In this document: piece by piece, positions 1 to 5,882 of the stretch
Layout: each line of letters starts with the position of its first letter
Position numbering within the stretch: the stretch's first letter is position 1
Source of the DNA: JBECKQ01 sp040235375
Lineage (GTDB): Bacteria > Planctomycetota > Phycisphaerae > UBA1845
DNA: 8,665 bases
NCBI GenBank assembly: GCA_040235375.1
Contig: JBECKQ010000181.1
Span: 1-8,665 of the forward strand
Direction of reading: 5' to 3'
Program-made: the position numbers and the translations under genes
Notes under the pieces: model-generated
What the model saw: only the letters and a program-made list of their open reading frames with translations
The model's database searches: none
What the model was told of the DNA's origin: nothing

Positions 1-27
1 GCCAAACCGGCGCCGGCCTGTTGCAGC

Positions 28-32
28 GGAGG
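28..32 (+). promoter_or_regulatory. Shine-Dalgarno site of the Hsp20 gene
   Basis: GGAGG lies 8 bases before the ATG at 41, which is near-ideal spacing. It supports the ATG at 41 over the out-of-frame ATG at 36. The 40 bases before the gene show no further feature I can support, so the promoter probably lies outside the window. Confidence 0.75.
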
Positions 33-40
33 ATCATGCG

Positions 41-499
41 ATGGCATTGATACCGTTTGGAAGAGGGCGGCAACTTTCCGTGGCCGACCTCCAGGACGAG
101 ATCAATCGGATGTTCGACCGGATGTGGCACCGGGGCCTTTCAACGGGGCCGCTCGACGGTCAGGATTGGGCGCCGCTGGTGGACCTGGTCGATGAGGCCG
201 AGCGATACGTCCTGGCGGCCGAACTTCCCGGGATGGCCGTGGAGGACATCGAGGTCTCGTACGAAGAGGGTGAGGTAGTGATCCGCGGCCAGAAGACCGC
301 GGGGCTCGAACCCTCGGAGGGACGGAAGTTCGTGCAGCGCGAACGCGGCTCCGGCTCGTTCTGCCGGCGCGTGGCGATGCCCAAGCAGATCAACGCGGAC
401 CGGATCAGCGCCCGTTGTCAGATGGGCGTGCTCGAGGTCGTGCTGCCAAAGGAGGAGTCGGCCGCGCGGCATTCGATCCAGGTGAAAGTGGAAGAGTGA
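41..499 (+). CDS. Small heat shock protein, Hsp20/alpha-crystallin family
   Basis: This 152-residue protein is an ATP-independent holdase chaperone of the cytoplasm. Such proteins bind unfolding proteins and hold them for refolding by other chaperones. The length is typical. Residues 1-40 form a variable N-terminal arm containing an MFDRMW segment. The alpha-crystallin domain runs from about residue 43 (DWAPLVDLVDEAERYVL) to about 138. It includes the ELPGM turn, the beta strands EVVIRGQKT and FCRRVAMP, and the signature ARCQMGVLEVVLPK, a variant of the family's A-x-x-x-G-V-L-x-x-x-x-P-K motif. The C-terminal tail SIQVKVEE contains an I-x-V sequence resembling the I-x-I/V motif used in oligomer assembly. 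The ATG at 41 has GGAGG 8 bases upstream. The gene stands alone here, convergent with the B12-like gene. No CIRCE or ROSE-type element is visible, but only 40 upstream bases are present. The family call is firm; the paralogue is not identifiable. Confidence 0.95.
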   Translation: MALIPFGRGRQLSVADLQDEINRMFDRMWHRGLSTGPLDGQDWAPLVDLVDEAERYVLAAELPGMAVEDIEVSYEEGEVVIRGQKTAGLEPSEGRKFVQRERGSGSFCRRVAMPKQINADRISARCQMGVLEVVLPKEESAARHSIQVKVEE

Positions 500-528
500 C
501 GCTGGCGGACGGCGATGCGATTTTACCA

Positions 529-607
529 GGGTGGCACCGTCTCGCCGCAGGCGAGGCCGTGAGCGGTTGCGCCACAACCTGTCCCTGCGGGCCAGACCGT
601 GCCACCC
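529..607. repeat. Large imperfect hairpin in a convergent intergenic region; right arm is repeat copy 1
   Basis: This dyad fills most of the 129-base gap between the convergent Hsp20 and B12-like genes. The outer stem pairs GGGTGGCAC (529-537) with GTGCCACCC (599-607), 9 bp. A C-C mismatch follows, then GTCT (539-542) pairs with AGAC (594-597). After one more mismatch, 544-551 can pair with 584-592 with a single bulge. That gives about 21 bp around a loop of about 32 bases. The left arm can also fold alone as CTCGCC-gca-GGCGAG (541-555). No T-run follows the stem on either strand, so this is not a classic intrinsic terminator, although it sits where one would be expected. Bases 578-606 recur at 5883-5911 with one difference. 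Confidence 0.7.
578..606. repeat. 29-base interspersed repeat, copy 1
   Basis: Bases 578-606 match 5883-5911 at 28 of 29 positions; the only difference is C at 585 against T at 5890. The shared core includes GCGGGCCAGACCGTGCCACC. Both copies lie in short gaps between convergent gene ends and in the same orientation, more than 5 kb apart. This copy forms the right arm of the 529-607 hairpin. It resembles a REP-type or miniature mobile element left in intergenic DNA, but its class cannot be set from two copies. Confidence 0.8.
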
Positions 608-628
608 CGAGTAGTGCGAACAGACGTG

Positions 629-1360
629 TTATGACGATTCGGCGGCGACGAGCATCGGCGAACGACGACGGCGGCGGCGTTTCTTCGGCGCGCCGGGGAT
701 GCGAATCTCCGGCTTGCGCGGCGCCGCGGACTCGGCCATCTCGATGGTCGTTCTGGCCGTCGGCGCGAACAGGTCGGCATGCACTTCCTTCCAAAGGCCC
801 TCGGCCCGATTGAACACGCCGCCGGAGATCATGATGTTCATCGTCGGGTTGGCATCCACCGACCGGATGAGGTCGATTAGCGCCCGGACGGATGGCACGC
901 CGGTCGGAATCGTGCCGAAGACGAGGAGCACTTCGGGGCGGATGCGCCCGACCATGCTCAGGATTTCGTCGTTGGGAATTCCGCCACCGAGGAAGAACAC
1001 CTGCCAGCCGCGGGACTCGAACAGGTCGGCGCACATCTGGGCGCCGAGCTCTTCCGGCTCGTCGTCGGCGCAGGTGATGATGATGCGCTTGCCGTTGGGC
1101 GGTTGCTGGGGAAGGGAGAGCTGCGCCTGATCGGCGATGCACCGGCTGATGCGCGTCGCCATGCGTTCGGCGGCGCGGCTGATGCGGTCGCCCCGGTAAA
1201 GGGTATCCACCTTCTCCAGTGCCGGCCAGAGCAGGTCGTAATACACCTGCGTCGGGTGGACGTACTCGCGGAGCTTGGTGCGAACGAACTGCCTGGAGAG
1301 CTTTCTATCCCCGGCGATCAGGTATTCGAGCAGACAATCGACGGCTGAATTGTGAGACAT
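629..1360 (-). CDS. B12-binding-module-like protein lacking the usual cobalamin histidines
   Basis: This 243-residue protein has the two-part shape of a cobalamin-binding module. Residues 5-80 form a helical cap (YLIAGDRKLSRQFVRTKL, then PALEKVDTLYRGDRISRAAERMA). Residues 91-205 form a Rossmann-like domain (KRIIITCADDEPEELGAQMC, VFFLGGG, PEVLLVFGTIPTG, MNIMISGGVF). In CarH-like and methionine synthase-like modules the domain carries D/E-x-H-x-x-G, whose His ligates cobalt. Here the stretch reads E101-P-E103-E-L-G106, so Glu replaces His. The cap's W...EH motif is also changed, to Y55 and E65-R66. The later SGG (179-181) is kept. The C-terminus is very basic (PKKRRRRRRS, 225-234). The family's usual role is regulation or methyl transfer; with these changes cobalamin binding is doubtful and the function is unknown. 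ATG 1360 is chosen because GGAG lies 8 bases upstream; the frame stays open to about 1444, but that extension is not domain-like. No MerR-type DNA-binding domain is present. Confidence 0.75.
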   Translation of the reverse strand: MSHNSAVDCLLEYLIAGDRKLSRQFVRTKLREYVHPTQVYYDLLWPALEKVDTLYRGDRISRAAERMATRISRCIADQAQLSLPQQPPNGKRIIITCADDEPEELGAQMCADLFESRGWQVFFLGGGIPNDEILSMVGRIRPEVLLVFGTIPTGVPSVRALIDLIRSVDANPTMNIMISGGVFNRAEGLWKEVHADLFAPTARTTIEMAESAAPRKPEIRIPGAPKKRRRRRRSPMLVAAESS

Positions 1361-1943
1361 ATCGCGGACTCCACCTGCACGCGGACCGGGCATTGGAAGG
1401 CGCCAAGTCAGGCCTCCTGCCCGCCTTCGTAAACAGGCCCGCAATAAGCCAAGGGTGTGGCGGATTCTCCGAACCGCCGGGAGAGCTTTGAATCAGGCAG
1501 CGTCCGGTATTGGGTAATCGCCAATCCGGCCTGGTTTGCTGCCTCGGCAACGAGGGTATCGGCGGAACTTTCGCGAATTCTTGAGGGCGCATAATGCGAC
1601 CGATAAGCGCAGCATCTGCGCCTTGCCATCGCTCGTGTCCGCTCTCATCGCAGCGCTTCGAGTCGAACAGACACAGAGGGACAATCACGGGACTACACGC
1701 AGTCGCACGCGGCGCGGATCGTCATTCGGCAAGCCGCCGAGCGCAAGATTTGCCGATCGTGCCGGGGCGCTGCCTCATGATATCTGAAGGGCTTTCCGGA
1801 GCATGGCAGACTACGTGGCCGAGGCGCAGGTGCTGCAACCACTTTGCGGTCGTCGGTTCGGCTGGTTACCATTCCGTGCTCGCGCCGCGTCGTGCGGTCG
1901 CGTCGCGGGCCGCTTCACGAATCACATTACAGTTGAACACCAC
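1361..1943. other. 583-base divergent intergenic region between the B12-like gene and rnr
   Basis: This gap should hold the promoters of both flanking genes. The half next to the B12-like gene (1396-1555) carries four inverted repeats, described separately. The half next to rnr is open in the rnr frame from an ATG at 1803. However, the encoded stretch resembles no RNase R N-terminus, and its last codons before 1944 (aat, cac, att, aca, gtt, gaa) lack the G/C third-base bias of the real gene. Short open frames here (for example 1594-1947 on + and 1305-1688 on -) show no recognisable domain or ribosome binding site. The best sigma70-like -10 on the + strand is CATAAT at 1590-1595, without a good -35 box. 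I see no tRNA or recognised riboswitch. Confidence 0.5.
1396..1555. other. Cluster of four hairpins, possible structured leader or small RNA
   Basis: Four inverted repeats lie within 160 bases. First, GAAGGCG (1396-1402) pairs with CGCCTTC (1422-1428), with an inner CAGG/CCTG. Second, GGCGG (1459-1463) pairs with CCGCC (1474-1478), and TTC/GAA continues the stem after a bulged A. Third, CCGG-t-ATTGG (1504-1513) pairs with CCAATCCGG (1521-1529) with one bulge. Fourth, CCTCG (1542-1546) pairs with CGAGG (1551-1555) around GCAA, a GNRA-type tetraloop when read on the + strand. The first hairpin would lie in the 5' leader of the B12-like gene, about 35 bases before its start codon. The transcribed strand is not certain, and GC-rich DNA yields short stems by chance. 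Confidence 0.35.
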
Positions 1944-4208
1944 ATGAGATCTGATCAGTTTACGGAGCGTATCCTGCGCTTCATGGGCCAGCAAGGCTAC
2001 AGGCCACAGAAGCTGCGGGCACTGGCCCGCAGCATGGGCATCGCCGACGAGGAATACGGCGAGTTTCGCGACAACGTCAAGGCGCTGATGCATGCCGGCC
2101 GCATCGTGCTCGGCAGCAGCAGAGTACTAACGCTGCCCGAAAGCAGCACCGGCAGGATCGTCGGTACGTTCCGCCTGAATCCACGCGGATTCGGTTTCGT
2201 CGTGCCGGATTCGCCCGACGCGCACGGCGATCTTTACGTACCGGCGGGCAAGAACCGCGGGGCCATCACCGGCGATCGCGTCAGCGCGAAAGTGGCCAGG
2301 CGCGGCAAGCGCGAGGGCAAGATGCTGTTCGAAGGCAGCATCGTGGACATCATCAGCCGCGGGCGGAACCAGTTCGTCGGCGAGCTGTGCCAGGAGATCG
2401 GCCGGTGGTTTGTGCGTCCGGACGGGAACACGCTGCACGCGCCGATCTTCATCGACGATCCCGGAGCGAAGTCGGCGCGCGAGGGAGACCAGGTCGTCGT
2501 CGAGGTCACGCAGTATCCCGACGTCGGCCAGGACGCGCACGGCGTCGTCGTGCGCCGTCTCGGCAAGCGCGGCGAGCCGGACGTCGACACGCTCAGCATG
2601 GTCATCCAGTACCAGTTGCCGGAAGCGTTCGAAGAGGAAGTGCTCGAAGCGGCCCGCCAGGCGTCGCAGAGCTACGACCCCCGCCGGGCCGCCGAAGGCC
2701 GGACGGACCTGCGCAACGTTACCACGATCACAATTGACCCGGACGACGCCCGCGACTTCGACGACGCCATCTCCCTGACGCACAACAAGGACGGCACGAT
2801 GGAGCTCGGCGTGCACATCGCCGACGTCAGCCACTTCGTGCTGGCCGGCGGGGTGCTCGACCAGGAGGCGTACGAGCGGGCCAACAGCGTGTACTTTCCG
2901 CGGTACGTGATTCCGATGCTGCCCGAAGTGCTGAGCAACGGCGTGTGCAGCCTTCAGGAGCGCCAGCCGCGGCTCACGAAGAGCGCCTTCATTACGTACG
3001 ACCGGCAGGGCAACGTCGTGTCGAGCCGGTTTGCCAACACGATCATCCAGTCGGCGAAGCGACTGACGTACCGTCAGGCCACGGGCATCCTGGAAGGCAA
3101 GGCCGGGCGGACGGCCAAGAAGGTGGTCAGCCTCGTCAAGGACATGGAACGGCTGGCACGCGTCATTCGCGATCGGCGGATCAAGAGCGGCATGGTTGTT
3201 CTCGACCTGCCGGAGGTCGATCTGGTCTTTGACGACGAGGATCGGGTGATCGGCACGACGCCGGCCGACACGAGCTTCTCCCACACGATCATCGAGATGT
3301 TCATGGTGGAGGCGAACGAGGCGGTGGCCCGGCTGTTTGCCGGCCGGGGCGTTCCGCACCTGCGACGCATCCATCCGGAGCCGGAGGAGGCGGCGGGTGA
3401 GGCGCTGGCGAAATTCCTGGGCGTGCTGGGCCTCAAGCCGCCGAAGATGCTCGATCGGTTCGCGTTGCAGGCGATCCTGGCGCGGGCGGCGGGCAAGCCG
3501 GCCTCCTTCGCGGTCAACCTTGCCGTGCTGCGGTCAATGCAGCCGGCGGAGTACTCGCCGCGGCTGATCGGCCACTACGCGCTGGCCTCGGAGCACTACG
3601 TGCACTTCACCTCGCCGATCCGGCGGTACCCCGATCTCACCGTGCACCGCCTGCTCGACGCGTTTTTCCGCGGGGAGCTGGATACCAAGCGCGGCCGGGC
3701 GTCGGTTCCAAACCAGCCGGAGCTGGAGAAGATCGGCGAACATTGCAGCCAGAACGAGCGCCGCGCCGAGGACGCGGAGCGCGAGCTGCGGCTGGTGAAG
3801 ATACTTCAATTGCTCGAGGACCGGGTGGGGGAGACGTTCGAGGGGGTGGTCACGGGCGTGACCAACTTCGGGCTGTACGTGCAGTTGCGCGAGCACCTGG
3901 TTGACGGCCTCCTGCGTTTCGCCGACCTGGGCGACGACTGGTGGGAGGTGGACGTCGATCGCGGTTGCGTGAGCGCCGAGCGAAGCGGGCAGCGGATCAT
4001 GCTGGGGCAGCCGATCGAGGTGACCATCGCGCGGGTCAACATCGCGGCCCGGCAGATCGACCTGACCATGGCGCCGACCGGCGAGCGACGCTCACGCGGC
4101 GAGGTGAAGGTCAAGACCGGTCGCAATGGCAAGGCCGGGAAGCGTACGGGCAAACGCATAGCGAAGAAGGGCGGGCGTCGCCAGGGCGGTCGCCGTGGTC
4201 GGCGGTGA
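1944..4208 (+). CDS. rnr: Ribonuclease R, 3'-5' exoribonuclease of the RNase II/RNB family
   Basis: RNase R degrades structured RNA processively from the 3' end in the cytoplasm, in mRNA decay, rRNA quality control and stress. All family domains are visible in this 754-residue protein: an N-terminal helix-turn-helix-like segment (5-60), cold-shock domain 1 (about 69-118, with GTFRLNPRGFGFVVPD), cold-shock domain 2 (about 142-205), the RNB catalytic domain (about 252-570), an S1 domain (about 629-712, with GVVTGVTNFGLYVQL) and a lysine/arginine-rich tail (713-754). The metal-binding aspartates are intact in IDPDDARDFDDA as D265, D271, D273 and D274. The conserved HFTSPIRRYPDL (554-565) carries the catalytic-site arginines. 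ATG 1944 is chosen because the protein from there (MRSDQFTERILRFM) aligns with the family N-terminus. It has no obvious Shine-Dalgarno site. An in-frame ATG at 1803 would add 47 unrelated residues. It lies directly upstream of gcvT in the same direction. Confidence 0.96.
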   Translation: MRSDQFTERILRFMGQQGYRPQKLRALARSMGIADEEYGEFRDNVKALMHAGRIVLGSSRVLTLPESSTGRIVGTFRLNPRGFGFVVPDSPDAHGDLYVPAGKNRGAITGDRVSAKVARRGKREGKMLFEGSIVDIISRGRNQFVGELCQEIGRWFVRPDGNTLHAPIFIDDPGAKSAREGDQVVVEVTQYPDVGQDAHGVVVRRLGKRGEPDVDTLSMVIQYQLPEAFEEEVLEAARQASQSYDPRRAAEGRTDLRNVTTITIDPDDARDFDDAISLTHNKDGTMELGVHIADVSHFVLAGGVLDQEAYERANSVYFPRYVIPMLPEVLSNGVCSLQERQPRLTKSAFITYDRQGNVVSSRFANTIIQSAKRLTYRQATGILEGKAGRTAKKVVSLVKDMERLARVIRDRRIKSGMVVLDLPEVDLVFDDEDRVIGTTPADTSFSHTIIEMFMVEANEAVARLFAGRGVPHLRRIHPEPEEAAGEALAKFLGVLGLKPPKMLDRFALQAILARAAGKPASFAVNLAVLRSMQPAEYSPRLIGHYALASEHYVHFTSPIRRYPDLTVHRLLDAFFRGELDTKRGRASVPNQPELEKIGEHCSQNERRAEDAERELRLVKILQLLEDRVGETFEGVVTGVTNFGLYVQLREHLVDGLLRFADLGDDWWEVDVDRGCVSAERSGQRIMLGQPIEVTIARVNIAARQIDLTMAPTGERRSRGEVKVKTGRNGKAGKRTGKRIAKKGGRRQGGRRGRR

Positions 4209-4230
4209 TGGCGGGACAGCGCGCGGTCGG

Positions 4231-4259
4231 TTGACACTCCTGCGCGCCGACTCTAACTT
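4231..4259 (+). promoter_or_regulatory. Candidate sigma70-type promoter for gcvTH
   Basis: A perfect TTGACA (4231-4236) lies 23 bases after the rnr stop. With a 17-base spacer the -10 hexamer is TAACTT (4254-4259), which matches TATAAT at only 3 of 6 positions; TCTAAC (4252-4257) matches better but at 15-base spacing. The expected transcription start would be near 4266, giving a leader of about 50 bases before gcvT. The -10 box lies in the loop of the 4244-4269 dyad, so a regulator binding the dyad could control the promoter. Strong -35, weak -10, so moderate to low confidence. Confidence 0.4.
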
Positions 4260-4269
4260 AGGTCGGCGC
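4244..4269. promoter_or_regulatory. Perfect 8-bp inverted repeat between rnr and gcvT
   Basis: GCGCCGAC (4244-4251) and GTCGGCGC (4262-4269) form a perfect dyad around a 10-base AT-richer loop (tctaacttag). It begins 35 bases after the rnr stop codon. No T-run follows, so it is a poor intrinsic terminator. Its overlap with the candidate gcvT -10 region makes an operator the alternative. Another GTCGG at 4226-4230 could also pair with the CCGAC at 4247-4251, giving a competing fold. Confidence 0.45.
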
Positions 4270-4317
4270 CTTGAAGCGGTCGGGCGCGCAACCATCATCC
4301 CAAGCAAGCAGCGACCC

Positions 4318-5406
4318 GTGATCAACTCACCACTGCACGACTACCACACGAAACTCGGCGCGAAGATGGTCGAGTTCGCCGGCTGGTGCATGCCGCTGAT
4401 GTACCGCGGCATCATCGAGGAACACAACTATACGCGGACGGCCGGCTCGCTGTTCGACGTCTCCCACATGGGGAGAATCCACGTGTCCGGCGACGACGCG
4501 GAGCGTTTTCTGCAGCGGATCTGCACGCGCGATCTGGCCGACATGCCCGTCGGCCTGTCGCGCTACAGCCACGTGTGCCGCGAGGACGGCGGCATCCTCG
4601 ACGACGTGATCGTCTCGCGTTTCGAGCGGCACTTTCTGGTTGTGTGCAACGGGTCGAATCGCGAGAAGATCCTCGCGTGGCTCAACAAGCACGCGTCCGG
4701 CCACAAGGTCACTATCGACGATCGCACGATGCGGACCGGCATGGTCGCCATCCAGGGGCCGCAGGCGATCCCCGTCGTGCAGAAGCTGCTCGAGCTCGAT
4801 CTGTCCGACCTGAAACGCTACCACTTCATGAACAAGATCTTCATGACGTTCCCGTTCACCATTTTCCGGACGGGCTACACCGGCGAGGACGGCGTCGAGG
4901 TGATCCTCCCGGTCGAGCTGGTCAAACTGGCGATGCCCGCCGTGGCGGGCCCCGGCGAAGATCGGATCATCAAGCCGGCCGGACTGGGAGCCCGCGACTC
5001 CCTGCGGCTGGAGGCGGGCATGCCGCTGTACGGCCACGAGCTGACCGAGCAGTGGGACTCGATCACCGCGCGGCAGGGGTGGTGCGTGCATCTGGACAAG
5101 GATTTCATCGGCGCCGAGGTCATGCGCCGCGTGAAAAAGGAGGGGCCGAGGCGGCGTATCGTGGGCCTCGAGCTGGAGGGGCGGCGCACCGCCCGCCAGG
5201 GTTTCGAGGTTCGCGCGGGCGGCGAGACGATCGGTAAGGTTACGAGCGGCGTGCTCAGCCCGACGCTGGCCAAGAGCATCGCCATGGCGCTGGTGGCCAG
5301 CGAGTACGCCGCGGAGGGGACGGCACTGACCGTCGACTTCAACGGGCGCGAGATCGGCGCGGTTGTCGTCAAGCTCCCGTTCTACAAACGCACGGATATT
5401 GGTTGA
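4318..5406 (+). CDS. gcvT: Aminomethyltransferase, T-protein of the glycine cleavage system
   Basis: GcvT transfers the methylene group from the aminomethyl-lipoyl arm of H-protein to tetrahydrofolate, releasing ammonia and forming 5,10-methylene-THF. From the GTG at 4318 it is 362 residues, the normal family length, beginning MINSPLHDYHTKLGAKMVEF, which matches GcvT N-termini (LHxxHxxLGAKMVxFAGW). Visible motifs are LFDVSHMG (45-52), GGILDDVIV (91-99, with the conserved Asp pair D95-D96 where the folate-contacting Asp lies), FRTGYTGEDGVE (182-193), LGARDSLRLEAGMPLYGHEL (222-241) and a C-terminal FYKR. No Shine-Dalgarno site precedes the GTG. The frame stays open upstream to a GTG at 4195 that overlaps rnr, but the extra 41 residues look like translated intergenic DNA. 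gcvH follows after 56 bases, and the two are probably co-transcribed. Confidence 0.95.
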   Translation: MINSPLHDYHTKLGAKMVEFAGWCMPLMYRGIIEEHNYTRTAGSLFDVSHMGRIHVSGDDAERFLQRICTRDLADMPVGLSRYSHVCREDGGILDDVIVSRFERHFLVVCNGSNREKILAWLNKHASGHKVTIDDRTMRTGMVAIQGPQAIPVVQKLLELDLSDLKRYHFMNKIFMTFPFTIFRTGYTGEDGVEVILPVELVKLAMPAVAGPGEDRIIKPAGLGARDSLRLEAGMPLYGHELTEQWDSITARQGWCVHLDKDFIGAEVMRRVKKEGPRRRIVGLELEGRRTARQGFEVRAGGETIGKVTSGVLSPTLAKSIAMALVASEYAAEGTALTVDFNGREIGAVVVKLPFYKRTDIG

Positions 5407-5415
5407 TAGCAAACC

Positions 5416-5447
5416 TCGCCGGCCGAAGCATGGCCGGTGACGATTTT
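5416..5447 (+). terminator. Hairpin between gcvT and gcvH, possible weak terminator or processing stem
   Basis: Bases 5416-5424 (TCGCCGGCC) pair with 5432-5440 (GGCCGGTGA): 9 bp including one G-T wobble, around a 7-base loop gaagcat. A short T4 follows at 5444-5447. The layout resembles an intrinsic terminator, but the U-tract is short and the gcvH Shine-Dalgarno site starts only 10 bases after the stem. It may set the gcvT to gcvH transcript ratio or protect an mRNA end rather than stop transcription fully. Confidence 0.4.
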
Positions 5448-5462
5448 GCGAGGGATCTTCAA

Positions 5463-5834
5463 ATGGACGTTCCTGCCGATCGCAAGTACGCGGAAACGCA
5501 CGAGTGGTACAAGGTCGAAGGCAAGGTGGTGACGCTGGGCATCACGCAGTTCGCCGCCGACGAGCTGACCGACATCACGTATATCGAGCTGCCCAAGGTC
5601 GGCTCAACTGTCTCGCCGGGCGTGATCGGCGAGATCGAATCGGTGAAGGCGACGGCCGAGCTGAACTGCGCGATCGGCGGGAAGGTGACGGCCATAAACG
5701 ACGCCCTCGCGGACCATCCCGAGCTGGTCAATGAAGACGCCTTCGGCGCCGCGTGGATGGTGAAGATCGAAGCGGCTGATCTGTCGCCGCTGAACGATCT
5801 GTACGACGCGGCGGCGTACCGCGCGAAGACCTGA
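5463..5834 (+). CDS. gcvH: H-protein of the glycine cleavage system, lipoyl carrier
   Basis: GcvH shuttles the aminomethyl intermediate between the glycine decarboxylase (P), aminomethyltransferase (T) and dihydrolipoamide dehydrogenase (L) on a lipoylated lysine. From ATG 5463 the protein is 123 residues, close to the usual 125-130. It shows the typical start KYAETHEWYK, then GITQFAADELTDITYIELP, the lipoylation motif GEIESVKATAEL with the modified lysine at K62, and NEDAFGAAWMVKI. AGGGA lies 8 bases before the ATG at 5463, which decides this start over in-frame upstream alternatives (a TTG at 5403 overlapping the gcvT stop). It is co-oriented with gcvT. No gcvP follows, since sdhB converges 92 bases downstream, so the P-protein must be encoded elsewhere or upstream of the window. 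Confidence 0.96.
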   Translation: MDVPADRKYAETHEWYKVEGKVVTLGITQFAADELTDITYIELPKVGSTVSPGVIGEIESVKATAELNCAIGGKVTAINDALADHPELVNEDAFGAAWMVKIEAADLSPLNDLYDAAAYRAKT

Positions 5835-5855
5835 TTCACGTCTCGCAACGACGGA

Positions 5856-5879
5856 TGGGTCTCGTGATTTCCCGACCCA
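5856..5879. repeat. Small inverted repeat next to repeat copy 2
   Basis: TGGGTC (5856-5861) pairs with GACCCA (5874-5879) around a 12-base loop. It lies 22 bases after the gcvH stop and immediately before the second 29-base repeat. It may be part of the same intergenic element or a weak terminator; no T-run follows on the + strand. Confidence 0.4.
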
Positions 5880-5882
5880 CCG

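Noticed and set aside
405..1142. 245-codon minus-strand frame overlapping Hsp20 and the B12-like gene
   Set aside because: It runs across two real genes and the repeat. The product is Arg/Pro-rich and has no family features.
1430..1480. Sigma54 promoter on the minus strand (TTGGC...TTGC near 1440-1453)
   Set aside because: The spacing between the GG and GC elements is much shorter than the required 10 bases.
1361..1560. Cobalamin riboswitch on the minus strand before the B12-like gene
   Set aside because: Pieces such as GGCGGGCAGGAGGCCTGAC recall parts of the riboswitch. However, the conserved B12-box region (GCCACTG in context) and the overall order are not present as far as I can see.
1590..1595. 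CATAAT as the -10 box of a rnr promoter
   Set aside because: It matches TATAAT at 5 of 6 positions, but no reasonable -35 lies 16-18 bases upstream, and it would give a leader of over 300 bases; too weak to list as a feature.
1305..1688. 127-codon minus-strand frame upstream of the B12-like gene
   Set aside because: It overlaps the B12-like gene start and the hairpin cluster. It has no Shine-Dalgarno site, no domain, and proline/arginine-rich content typical of translated intergenic DNA.
2127..3374. Long 415-codon open frame on the minus strand inside rnr
   Set aside because: It lies antisense to the well-supported RNase R catalytic domain. Its product has no domain and is a His/Arg/Asp/Val-rich shadow typical of GC-rich codon bias.
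4209..4317. Glycine riboswitch before gcvT
   Set aside because: The 109-base gap is too short for a tandem aptamer, and the conserved glycine aptamer core sequences are not seen.
4327..5412. 361-codon open frame on the minus strand opposite gcvT
   Set aside because: It is an exact antisense shadow of GcvT with no recognisable product.
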